Of a stretch of 64,000 nt of DNA, positions 1 through 10,319 are shown in pieces. The notes below the pieces were generated by a model. It had not been told where the DNA came from. It searched no databases and saw only the letters and a list, made by a program, of their open reading frames with translations. Positions within the stretch are counted from its first letter, which is position 1; every line of letters begins with the position of its first letter. Origin of the DNA: Lumnitzera littorea (taxonomy: Eukaryota; Streptophyta; Magnoliopsida; Myrtales; Combretaceae). The position numbers were made by a program, and so were the translations under genes. The stretch spans positions 7,477,390 through 7,541,389 of the forward strand of contig JAMXBB010000008.1 of the NCBI GenBank assembly GCA_024138015.1, in the 5' to 3' direction.

Positions 1-2000
1 TAATACTAGCTAAATATTGTCTTGCATAAAAAGACTAAGGGGGTAGAAGTTACATTTAGCTTAGTGAATATCTCTCATACCATATGGTCAAGCAATAGTA
101 GACAAGTTAAATTATTCAAACATATGCAATGCAAAACAATTATATGCTCATACCACATATATATAGTCGAATCGGTAACTATCCATAGTTCAAGATTACA
201 CCTTCAAAGTTAGGGTTGGAGTCATGATTGTAAAAAGCGCAAGTTAAATGTATGATTTTATATTGTTTTTCTTAGTTAAAATAAATGTAATATTGTTAAA
301 ATACAGACTTTTGGTAAAATTACGAAATTTTGATGTATGATGATATAAGTTTATGATTTTACCTGTTTTATACGATTTTGTATGATTCTATAAGTTTAAA
401 TAAATAGTAAAATCACTATTTTAATAACCATAGTTGGAGTGAACTAAATTGCTAGATCCAGTTTCCACTAGTTCTTAGCCCCTAAGTCTTATAATGTTCT
501 CACTTCAACTCTTGCTCTTTTTGTCACATAATTCCTCACTTTTCTCATTTTTTGCATTCTATGGCCAAAGGCGTAGATGCGAGTATCATACATAGTCTAC
601 TTACCCCTGAGTATGGGTTTTTAGGATAAGACTCTTAGTTAGGCAATTGGCGTCTCTAGTACTTAGTGATCCCATTAGCTAAGGTGGAGCTACGTTGTAT
701 GTGTGCTCCATATGAAAAATCAATATATATATATCAACCCTCGTAATACCCCTCCATCCAACATGCATGATGTGATAGCCAATATAATGTAATGCTTTTT
801 GTGTTATGCATGTCCCTTTTAATCATATGACCAAATATGATTAGGTTAAGTTATTCATGTGTCCAGACAATTATAGCAAACACTTGGACAATTATTTCAA
901 TCACAATTTGTTATCTTATATTATTATATCTTCATACGATGTATCACATAGTTCCATTCACATGCGTAGCTCGAAACCTTAAGCAATCTTGTATTATCTA
1001 ATATTTATTGCAACTATAATATAAACAAAAGCAAGTATAGTAATCATAAAGATGCTCACTCGACCATAACATCTATAGATCATAATAGTCTATAGAAAGA
1101 TCTGTGTTGAGCTTTTGATCACTTGAAAATAATGAAATAGGAGGCTTATAAGTATAAGGTCAACTACCTAACTATCTATTATATTTTCCTATGGTTTCCA
1201 ACTTTGGGGTTTAAATTTGTTTTTATCATAATTTTCTCATTTTAACTTTGATTTTTGTGTTTTTAAAGTCGATTTCTATCTTTTTTTGGTATACTTTCTT
1301 GTGTTGAGTCCATTTTGATGTAGGGCCCTCATTTTTTGGTGTTAGGCTAAAAAGTTACTAGCCTTTATTAATTTTGGCTTTTTTTACTTTAATTTTTGTT
1401 GGGCTTTAACTCTTGTTGGACCTTAATTTCATGTATGGGCTTGAGATATTAAAAATTATATTTATTTCTTAGCCCATTTCTAGTATTTTAATTTAAGTGT
1501 TTAAATAATGGGCTTGTGACTTCAATTTAGGTTCAATTGTCATTTGGACTTTCTTAACTATTTTGTGGGCTTTTGAGTGACTAAATGGGCTTTTCATTAG
1601 ACCTTTCATTTTTATTTCACCAGCTTCCCCTTAGGGTCATTGGGCTTATTCCATAAGTTTTGTCCCGATTTGTGATTTTTTTTTTTTCAATTTTAGCAAT
1701 TTTAGGCCTAATGCTTGCGCATTCATATTTTTACCATTTCTACAGTTTATAAGGTTTTAACATTGCCAAACAGAGTCTAAAAGTTGAGCACCAAATTAGT
1801 TCCAAGTCCAACTTTTGTTTCGAATTATTATTGCACTTTAATTGACTTCATAAGAGGAGTTAAATAAAATTGCTATTTCTTCCTCGTCAAGTTATTGCAT
1901 TTAGTTTAAGTAATGACTATTTTAGATAATTTTTTATTGTTAACAATGGAGGAATTGCAATTCTTTATGAAAACTAAAAGAATAGTTATTCCTTAATCCT
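1..2000 (-). mobile_element. Long-LTR retrotransposon fragment, antisense
   Basis: No coding capacity. Read on the minus strand, two blocks are collinear with the solo LTR at 53,962-57,902: about 1,060-1,110 (matching about 56,575-56,640) and about 590-700 (matching about 56,995-57,080). The spacing is about 435 bases in both places. The stretch 1,300-1,680 is rich in GGGCTT/GCCCA words, as are the other two family copies. The left part is cut by the window edge and the inner boundary is not defined. No TSD can be shown. Inference: an old LTR or part of an element of the same family. Confidence 0.5.
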
Positions 2001-2369
2001 TTCTTGCATATTTCCATATTTTAGCTGTGAGACTCTAGTCAACAATTAAGCCATGGAGTGAGGTAAGTATACTTGTGTTTTTATATGTACACTTAATCCA
2101 TTGCTAAAATCATTTTTATGTTATTTAGGAAGTACAATTCTTTTCCTACGTTATTTAATACCACCAACCAAACGTGCTATTAGAATCAAAATATTTTATG
2201 TCACGTAGTTTTAAGGGTGATGTGACATTAAATTAAGAAATCTAAATGACAAAAAGGCAAATAATATATATCCTATAGATTTATTAGGGGGTTTGGTGTA
2301 GCCATCAATAAATTTGGAAATCTTTGTTATCTTTAAAGTCTTTAGAAGTGTCTTTCTTGTTTCATAGGA

Positions 2370-2745
2370 ATTTAAACTGTTCGAGTTCAATTAAAATTTT
2401 ACTCAAATTCGATTTATTGATAGTTGAGCTTAAGCTCGAGCTCGAGTTCATGCTACTCGAATGATAAATTGAGTCGAGCTTGACTCTTAAAATACTAAAT
2501 TTATAAGGCTCATGAGACTAATTAAGTTTAGTATAATTTTTAATTTAATTTAAATATAATTGAGTTTGGGGTTATTTAAGTAAAATTTATAAAAAAATTG
2601 AGTTTAATTGAGTTAAATTGAGTTGAAATTAGTTTATATATATATATTCGAATAGAGTTATAGCTTAAAATTTAAAGCTCAATCAAACTCGAACCAAGCA
2701 CGGGCTTCAAGTTTTCAAGTCAAGCTCGAACTTGAGTTTATTACA
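2370..2745. repeat. GAGCTCGAG-type degenerate inverted repeat
   Basis: A run of related words (TCGAGTT, GCTCGAGCTCGAG, CAAGCTCGAACTTGAG) occurs in both orientations around an AT-rich core with a TA microsatellite at about 2,636-2,648. This looks like the self-complementary subterminal sequence of a small non-autonomous DNA transposon. No clean termini or target duplication were found, so the class is open. Confidence 0.3.
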
Positions 2746-3264
2746 CTCTTACTGTTTCATAGTTTTCAGGATTTATTTCCATAATTTATGCTTCATCTTT
2801 TAGTTTTTTTTTTTATATAGTTATACATATTTTTGTTTTTATTTATTTATTTATTATGATTTTCATCAAGAGAAAATGTTAGTAATTAAGAGTCTAAAAG
2901 TATGTCTTTTATGATACTTGAAGTAAATACAAAATGATGGATTTACAACTACTCTGTGAATTACATGGTATAAATGGAAAAAAAAATATTTAATACATAT
3001 TATTCACTATAAGTTATGTATAATGGAGAGTGAATACTTGTAGAAGAGAATTCTAAAAGTAATTGTAAAAAGTTCGTCATGATACACAGAAAGAAAAATT
3101 ACTTGAGCAACAAGATTAAAGAACTTTACATTGATTTAACATCATTGACTAATAAAAGCACAATTCCACACTTCCCAAACCAAAAATAAAAAAGAAAAAA
3201 AAAAAAACAAAGGAAATTTGAAAAAGATAAAAATACAAATGTGGATGTGAACTTCACCATCTTG

Positions 3265-3873
3265 TTATTTACATGACAAAGATTTGACAACCTTAGCTGA
3301 AACATCAATTGTCATGGTACAATTCATGTTAGTAGACTTCTTCTTCTTAAAAATATATATCATTTTCACCTCCCCATTCATTTTCCCTTGGCTTTTCAAT
3401 GTCAACACACCCGATTTCAAATCCTTGGCAAGATTTGAATTACTAGGCAATGCCTTAGAATCCAGCGTCACACTAACATCAAACTTCTTTGTGGATCGAA
3501 AACCAGCCTTACCACTATGAATCCCAACTTGACCAACCTTAACACCACCATAGGTGAACTCGACGGTTGTGGCTTCGTATTTATATGGACCAAAGTTCTT
3601 GTTCTTAACCCTAATTGGAGCAAGGAGGTTCATGTCAAAGGAAGGAGAAGTTGTTAGGGTTTCGATTTGCAATTTGCCTAACCTAAATTTGGGTCTATGT
3701 ACATGCATGATGACAAGTATAAAGACCAAGATGACCAAAGTTTGGAACACCACAAAGGCTAAACAAGCTGCCCATTTCATTCTCTTCCTTCTCCTCTCTT
3801 CTGGTAATTCTGCATGCCCTCGTCTAGGATACCTCTCTTGGGGCTTTCCCGACATATTGAACAACAACAACAA
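3265..3873 (-). CDS. LEA-2 / NDR1-HIN1-like membrane protein (At1g64065-like), copy 1
   Basis: Intronless 202-residue ORF. The N-terminal tail is basic (RRRKRMKW just before the membrane). One hydrophobic helix at about residues 34-57 is followed by HRPKF and then a LEA-2 beta domain (about 75-190) with the family blocks PIRVKN, NFGPYKYEATTVEFTYGG, STKKFDV, GVLTL and FKKKKSTNMNCT. It ends in SLSCK, like its paralogs. The expected topology is a plasma-membrane or ER anchor with the LEA-2 domain outside the cytoplasm; the biochemical function is not established for this subfamily. The first Met gives a six-residue extension (MLLLFN) not found in the other copies. The next Met (codon 7, near 3,855, followed by SGK) is a better start, and an ACAACAACAAC leader precedes it. 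This is the most divergent copy of the cluster. It is probably functional. Confidence 0.9.
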   Translation of the reverse strand: MLLLFNMSGKPQERYPRRGHAELPEERRRKRMKWAACLAFVVFQTLVILVFILVIMHVHRPKFRLGKLQIETLTTSPSFDMNLLAPIRVKNKNFGPYKYEATTVEFTYGGVKVGQVGIHSGKAGFRSTKKFDVSVTLDSKALPSNSNLAKDLKSGVLTLKSQGKMNGEVKMIYIFKKKKSTNMNCTMTIDVSAKVVKSLSCK

Positions 3874-3933
3874 TAAGGTGATGTGTTAACTAATTCCGCG
3901 TTTCGATGCAATTTGGGTTTGATGATGAGTTTT

Positions 3934-3944
3934 GGTATTTATAT
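3934..3944 (-). promoter_or_regulatory. TATA box of LEA-2 copy 1
   Basis: Read on the minus strand the bases are ATATAAATACC, about 65-85 bases upstream of the candidate start codons. The copy at 31.6 kb has the same TATAAATACC-type box. Confidence 0.55.
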
Positions 3945-3949
3945 GTGTT

Positions 3950-5285
3950 GTCTAACACGAAGGGCTCGTTTAAAAGATTATGACATGTGAAGAAGGAGAT
4001 TCGAAGAAATAATATTCAAAAGTTGGTGTGCTAGCTTTTATTATTTGTAAATTATGAGCAAAACGCCTTCATCTAAGCTAGGAATTTTGACTTGCTATGA
4101 GTGATTTTGTTGATAAGAAGAACGTGTTTATATAGAGAGAGTTCTTGTTATCCAATTCATTAACTCGAAGCTTCGAATTTGTACTTTGCTTGGTTATTTT
4201 TAAAGGGAATGTATGTTCTTGTGGGTTTATCCTTTGGATTACTTTTTTTGGATGACATATCAAGTTTAGTATATGGGAATCTTTCTTTTAAGTAACAAAT
4301 GGTAATATCTTTGATGGAGACATCTACATAAGGAAAGCCTAATGAAAAAAGATTCATTGATATTAATAAAACACTTATTTTAATGAGCGGTGAGTAAGTA
4401 TCAATGATAGTTAAACATGTATTAATAACAGTGTGTCCATATTTTTATGGATTAAAATTTTATTAGTATATTATTAATCCACTACTCATCAAAACACATG
4501 ATGTATTAGTACTACTGAAAATTTTTATGAACTTCACAGGTTTAGATGATGCCATGCAAAACTAGAAAAAGGGATTAAAAAATAAATATTAAAAACGTGT
4601 GCACAAGTTGATTGCTATGATGCAACCAGGAAAAGAGATCTCAAACCACAAGGCAATTTTAGAAGTTCTTGTCTTTGTATTTTATTTGCATAATTTATAA
4701 ATATAATTTGCAAAACTTTAAGATTTATACGAATGAATATGTATTTTTTTAAGGAAAATTAAACTTATATCCTATGAACTATTGATTAAATAAATAGACC
4801 TTGTGGAGAGTTTATGAGATATTCCTGTACTTCATCAATAATTTAGTGGTGTAATTGCAATCTCTTATGTTTTACATCGTATATTAATTTAACCAATAAC
4901 TTATGATTTAGGATAGATAAAACTGAGATAAGGTGACGAAAAACAATAAATGACATTAAATAATTTAGCAATCTCATGCTCAAATCCATGTATAAATAAT
5001 GTTTGTTCCTTGCTTTCGATGTAGAATCTCCTTGCAAAAGGCTTACGAAAGTAGCTATCTGAAAATAAAAATAAGAACGATAGTAGAAGCCTCTTCCTGT
5101 GGCGGCCCCCTCTGTTTGGCGCTTCCAAATTACCGAAGGGAGGTGAAAAATAAAATCGACCAAGTCTAGTTACTTTATGAGAAATGAATACTCTAAAATG
5201 TTGTAAGTAAAGTTATATATTCAATAATTAAGATTATTTAAATTTTTAAAATATCTCATAACATTATGATAATGATATAGCTTTT
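3950..5285. other. Intergenic, no gene seen
   Basis: AT-rich sequence with only short ORFs in several frames, none with a recognisable domain. About 5,225-5,280 resembles about 26,180-26,235 (an AATATCTCAT..ATTATGATAATG type block), so it is probably a dispersed-repeat remnant. Confidence 0.5.
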
Positions 5286-5289
5286 TGGA

Positions 5290-5812
5290 CACGAGACCCT
5301 CAAGTTTGTGTAGACCTAATTGGGCTTATAGCTTAGGTTGTATTTCTCTAGACTCAACTTCTCCATTTTCATTATCGAGCTCAATCTAGACCCATAACAC
5401 AGCCTGCCCAATAATAACGGTCACTTATTGATAGAAGACTGGATAAGGCTAAATAACTAAGTCAATAACTATGTTTTACATTTATGGAATATGTTGAACA
5501 TTATAACTCCACTACTCAACATTTGCGGATGTGGTTTTTGTTTACCAATTCCTTTTTAATTGCCAACTTTACTCTTCTATAAATATAAGACCATCATTTA
5601 ACTATAAACTACTTGATACTTTACATAGTAGAGTCTACTCTTTACATTTAAATACTATCATTTTTCTTACACATCAATCTAACTTAAATATTAGAATAGC
5701 TACGTCGGACAACACCCCATGCCTCTCATTGTTTTTTGTTTTACAGGCTTATATAGTTACACGAAGCCTAATGTCAACTAAATCTATATCAACCAAAACT
5801 CAAAGACGGTAT
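5290..5812 (+). mobile_element. Relic LTR, Tat-type Ty3/gypsy
   Basis: This stretch has the same order of blocks as the LTRs of the Tat element at 13,166-23,711: a TATA box (CTATAAATATAAG near 5,580), a downstream segment ending CTTAAATATTAGAAT, a CGGACAAC motif, a TTGTTTTACAG-like block, and a final AACTCAAAGACGG that matches the LTR 3' end (AACTCAGAAACGACA). No internal coding region is adjacent, so it is a solo or fragmented LTR of a related, older insertion. Ends and target duplication are not resolved. Confidence 0.5.
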
Positions 5813-5814
5813 TG

Positions 5815-8375
5815 GGATAAAAACATTTAACAAAATATAAGTGATTCAAACCCCATTTTTGTTGTTCTTTTTCTATATTTATAGTGCATGTGCCTATTTA
5901 ATCGATATTTTTTTTTATCGATTTTAATAAAATTTTGATAATAAAATCACATTAAAATACATAGAAGTGCAGTCTTTAAGTCGAGGTTAACTGTAATCTT
6001 ACACATTATGACTAACGTCTAAATTTCTCTATCCATTATTTCCTACCGTTTTTAAAATGGCTAACATCCATTCTTGCTATAAACTCAAATCCAGGTTTCA
6101 AATCATGTATGATGTATCTTTATCTTATGTTTTGTTTTAGCTGGGCCATTGTATTTAAAAAGAAAAAAAAAAAAAAAAAAAAAAACCTAACACTCGAAAC
6201 TCCATTTTATGGATACAACCACAAACACAACCACCAAACCGAATTAAGCAGGAAACCCATTGCTAGAAAATACAAAGCTTTGGAAAATATACAATGGATC
6301 CCATTACTGTGCAAAACGCTTGAAAATGATGGTAATACACGTATAATACGTGGGTGTTACTATCAATTACAACCGATTATGTGATAATGGGTAATTTCTC
6401 AAAAGATAATTATTCATATTGTCGTATATTATATGTGATGGATAATACTTATTATAATACACTCGCATGCTTTGGATCAAACTGGCCAGGAATTTTAAAC
6501 ATTTGGAAAATGTTGGACAAGAGAAGCAGAAATATTAGAGTGATCATCATAGAGATCAATGTTGAGGTTATATTTTAATAGAATAACATGTTTATCTTTG
6601 GGAGAAGAAAAGCAAAACGCGTACCAGGTCGCTATCGTATTTTTCCTTTTTCCTGTTAACGTGTTGCTATCAATCGAAGCATCGATTTTCCTTTCTTCAA
6701 ATGAGTGTACGGAATTCTTCTATGCGAAAATGCAAATCATGTCGGAATTGGTTGGGACGTTCTGGTGATTTCCAAAGTTATTTAGGAACCAGCATTAGTC
6801 AGTTGAGTACGAAGTACGTTCATTTTGATTATGGATGAATTATTAGTTGACTTTTTATAGGAAAAAGAAAATATACTAGATTATATTAGAAAAGAAGAAA
6901 TTTACCATAATTATTCTACGTCTTGATCTGTTGGCCATTCATATTTTATTTTTATATATCATTTTATAGGTTTTTTCAATTTTATACCTCAAATTTCAAA
7001 TTATTAAATTATACAACCAGTTATAAGTTTATTTACTTATAAGGTGACTATTTTCCCTCAATGATCATTAATACAATCATTATTAGAAACCAATAAATGG
7101 TTTGTTGATGCATTGATTGATCTTGCACAAAGTGGATTTTAATTTTGTTTATTTTGTTTTAATATTTTATTACATCGTTTTATTTTAATTTTGTCATTGT
7201 GACTTTTTACCGATAATGTGTATATTTTTTCTTGATATGAATACATGGCTATCGGCTACAATTTCCTTAGTAGATTATGAATCATGAAACTAATAGTATA
7301 TGCGCATCTCATTATTATTGGTTTTTTAATGATGATAGGGTTAATTGTCTGTAATGAAAAAAAAAAAAAATAGAAATAATAGCAAATAAACTTTGGTTGT
7401 TCAATTTGATAACTTAAAACTTAATGTGTAAAATTGTAAAAACATGAAAAATTTAGATTGCCACTATGATATTATCTTGTCTTTCATTTTTCATTTTTAT
7501 ATGTCGTTTTATTTTCATTTCAAAGATAACTAATCATATGAAATACCAAAAAAATAAAAACTGTATGTCTATATAAATATCTATATCTATATTATTAAAA
7601 CAAATAAAATTTTAAGTAATTGTTTTTTTTTAAATTACGTATTTACCCTTCATTTACTATTATTTAACAAAAAAAAAACTAATAATAAAATAAATTATTA
7701 AAATTATAACTAATGAATAAATATGTCCATGCTCTCCTACTAATTGCACTTAAATCTCTCTCTCTCTCCTCATTTTTTTTTTTGTAAATGTAACACGTGT
7801 ACATTGACCTCTATTATATATATATATATATACCCCTCTCAAAAAAAGGGAAAATGGTAATGGACGATCGGTCGACTTGTATATTTTCTTCTTATTTTAT
7901 ATTTAAAAAAAAATACATGAAAATTGTATAAAAATTACCTAAATATATCATAGGAAGGAATGTAATATATAATTTTAGCGAAGAAACCCATTATTTGGCT
8001 ATTCACAGGGAAAATGGAGCTTGTAGCTCATGCACTTTTGGGCCAAGTTCACCTATGAACTAATGGCTTTCATGTGCATATTATTTTCCCGTTGAATACA
8101 TCTTGCTTCTTACCCCAACAAAAAAAAAAAAAAAAATGATAAATTAACCAATATTAGAACGGCACTGGTGCAATCTGCCGTGCAAATTGAGTTTTATCTC
8201 CATTTCCTACATCGATATATGCATAGATATATTTTCCTTGCAACTATACATTTTACGAGGCAGTTTCTACATTGAATGAATTGTCAAATTAAGACCATTC
8301 TGTTCTAAAATAATATATTAGTAGTTCAAAGTAATACATGAAAAACCAAGAAAGTCCAGTCGATCGACATTTTAA
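5815..8375. other. Intergenic, AT-rich, no gene seen
   Basis: Homopolymer A/T runs (24 A near 6,162), TA microsatellites and short chance ORFs only. A TCTATATTATTAAAA word at about 7,587 resembles the terminus of the element at 57,974-60,160, but no partner end was found. Nothing supports a gene. Confidence 0.5.
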
Positions 8376-9352
8376 TTGGATTACATGACAATTTTTGAGC
8401 CAACCTCATATTTCAGGAGCCTCCCTCATTCGTGTCATTTGCTTTCATATTATACTTTGATGGCGCACCGGAGGAAGAGGAAAACGTTGCATTTTTTTAG
8501 AAGGGTAAATTACAAAATTATCATCTATATTTTCACTTTTTTTAGTTTATTTATTTGTACTTTATCCTTTTAGAAACATATTACCTATTATATCATTCTC
8601 CTTGAAGTAATCATAATACTTAATTAAAAATAGCACATGACACCATATATTTCATTAATAAAACCCTGAATCTCAGGTGTCTTACTTGAAACCCTATACC
8701 ATCAAAATAATATACACTTCACTCTCAAACCTAATGTCAAAGAGTTTTCAAGTGTGTTATTTTACTTGATTTAGGATTTTTCAATAAAGTATATGCATAA
8801 TTTGTGATTTTATTACGTGGACATATACGTGTCATGTGCTATATATCATGAACTACGAGGCTTGAAGTAGCCATTGCTTAATAGAGAATTGCATAGGCCA
8901 TGAATTAAAAAAAAAAAAAGGAAAAAATAAACCAACAAATTATAAATGCATTTGTTAACATAATTTTCCTACATATAATTGGTGTACATGCAATAATTTG
9001 ACGTCCATATGTGAAACAAGATATACCATTCATACTATATTGCTCTCACTTCCCAGAAAAATTAATCATGTAAAAAGGAATGCGTTCATTGAAACTGAGT
9101 CATCAAGCTTGCCGTACAAATATATTCGATAGAAGCTCCGATTGATGGCTATTAGTCATAGAAATAAATAAATAAAAAATTTGCGTTTCTAAAAGGTCAA
9201 ATTTGTCTAGAAAGTCAAGAATTTACAACCTTAGCGTGTTTCGGTATCTTGAAATCCCATATTCCTGTTTTAGGAGCCATCTTCAAGGAAAATGTCTCCA
9301 TTAACCATGTTGTCATGTACTTCAGACAGTCTGGTAGTGTTGTTCCAATAAC

Positions 9353-9366
9353 ACTATATATATATC
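9353..9366 (+). promoter_or_regulatory. TATA box of LEA-2 copy 2
   Basis: A CTATATATATATC run lies about 80 bases upstream of the start codon. The paralog at 25,090 has an expanded TA run at the equivalent place (about 24,982-25,014). Confidence 0.5.
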
Positions 9367-9440
9367 AAACAAGTATCTTCCATCATCACCACAAAAACAC
9401 ACCAAGTTAAAAGCATATAGTTAGCTCTAAAGCTCGATCA

Positions 9441-10079
9441 ATGGAATCCGAAAAGAACGAACAAGCGCATCCATCACCACCATATGGGCATATCAGGAAC
9501 GATCAGGAGTCCTTACAAGCTCAGTACGAGGAAGAGAAACGAAAGAAGAGGATGAAATGGATTCTTTATATTTCTATTTTTGCTGTCTTTCAGGTGATAG
9601 TCATTTTGGTTTTTGCACTTGTTGTAATGCGTGTCCATAGACCCAAGTTCAGGATAGCAAATTTTGAGATCCAATCCCTAACGAGCTCTCAAAACCCAGC
9701 TTCTTTCGACATGAACTTCATTGCACCAATCCGGGTGAAGAACACCAACTTTGGACCTTACAAGTATGATGCTACTACCGTCGATTTCACCTATGAAGGT
9801 GTTCAAGTTGGTCAGGTGGCCATCCCGAAAGGTAAGGCGAATTTCAAATCTACCAAGAAGATTGATTTGAATGCGACTTTATCATCTGCTTCATTGCCTA
9901 GCACTTCCAATCTTGGTAGTGACTTGAGCTCTGGTATCCTGACACTAAGTAGTCAGGGAAAGATGGAAGGAAAAGTTAGATTGATGTTTATCTTCAAGAA
10001 GAAGAAGTCCACTGAGATGAACTGCACTATAGCTGTTGATGTGCCAAATAGGGTCGTTCGATCTTTGGCATGCAAATGA
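9441..10079 (+). CDS. LEA-2 / NDR1-HIN1-like membrane protein, copy 2
   Basis: Intact intronless ORF of 212 residues. An acidic and proline-containing N-tail (residues 1-30) is followed by a basic patch EEKRKKRMKW (31-40), one transmembrane helix (about 41-63), HRPKF, and a LEA-2 domain (about 85-195). The domain carries FDMNF, APIRVKN, NFGPYKYDATTV, STKKIDL, SSGILTLSSQGKM and FKKKKSTEMNCT. N-glycosylation sequons are NAT, NCT and the NFT-like DFT site. The start is the ATG after CGATCA, in line with the short N-tail of the cluster. Family knowledge: LEA-2/NHL proteins are anchored at the plasma membrane and respond to stress or pathogen cues; no substrate is known. It lies in a duplicon with the gene at 25,090 and is about 90 percent similar by eye. 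I see no defects. Confidence 0.93.
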   Translation: MESEKNEQAHPSPPYGHIRNDQESLQAQYEEEKRKKRMKWILYISIFAVFQVIVILVFALVVMRVHRPKFRIANFEIQSLTSSQNPASFDMNFIAPIRVKNTNFGPYKYDATTVDFTYEGVQVGQVAIPKGKANFKSTKKIDLNATLSSASLPSTSNLGSDLSSGILTLSSQGKMEGKVRLMFIFKKKKSTEMNCTIAVDVPNRVVRSLACK

Positions 10080-10165
10080 TAGTCATAGTTGTACTACTTT
10101 GGGCTATTATGCTTACTGGTTATATTAAAATATTATATGTTTGCATTTTGTAGATGTTCATTGGT

Positions 10166-10204
10166 AACTCACTTTTGTAGGACATTCTATACAAAAAGTG
10201 AGTT
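10166..10204 (+). other. 3'-UTR hairpin conserved between paralogs
   Basis: AACTCACTTTTGTA (10,166-10,179) is followed by a 10-base loop GGACATTCTA and then TACAAAAAGTGAGTT (10,190-10,204). The arms pair almost perfectly, with one extra A. It lies about 90 bases after the stop codon and about 50 before the poly(A) signal. The paralog keeps the hairpin at 25,861-25,898 with loop AAACATTCTA. Confidence 0.7.
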
Positions 10205-10251
10205 TTAGTTAATAATGTACTCACTGTATTGTTTACATTATTTGCAGAGTT

Positions 10252-10257
10252 AATAAA
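10252..10257 (+). terminator. Poly(A) signal AATAAA of LEA-2 copy 2
   Basis: AATAAA sits in the block TTAATAAAGTACATT, which is also present after the paralogous gene (25,952-25,957). Confidence 0.6.
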
Positions 10258-10319
10258 GTACATTTCAGTTTCTACATATGTTGGGTTCCTATCGTTCTAT
10301 TTTATTTCAAAATAAAAAT

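Larger units (their letters stand above)
8380..10315 (+). repeat. LEA-2 duplicon, copy 1 of direct segmental duplication
   Basis: This segment matches 23,920-26,005 in the same orientation. Similarity starts well upstream of the gene (the TTTGACGTCCATATGTGAAAC block near 9,000 and near 24,580; the GTCTAGAAAGTCAAGAATTTAC block near 9,210 and near 24,820). It runs through the coding sequence into the 3' UTR and poly(A) signal. Small indels occur throughout the non-coding parts. The two copies are now separated by the Tat insertion and about 3.5 kb of other sequence. Confidence 0.85.

Noticed and set aside
3284..3520. 78-codon plus-strand ORF opposite LEA-2 copy 1 (and similar ORFs opposite copies 4 and 6)
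   Set aside because: They are antisense shadows of conserved LEA-2 coding sequence. Their similarity to each other follows from the sense strand.
7587..7830. Possible Helitron start (TCTATATTATTAAAA)
   Set aside because: No matching end, hairpin or inverted partner found downstream. Left as a remark only.
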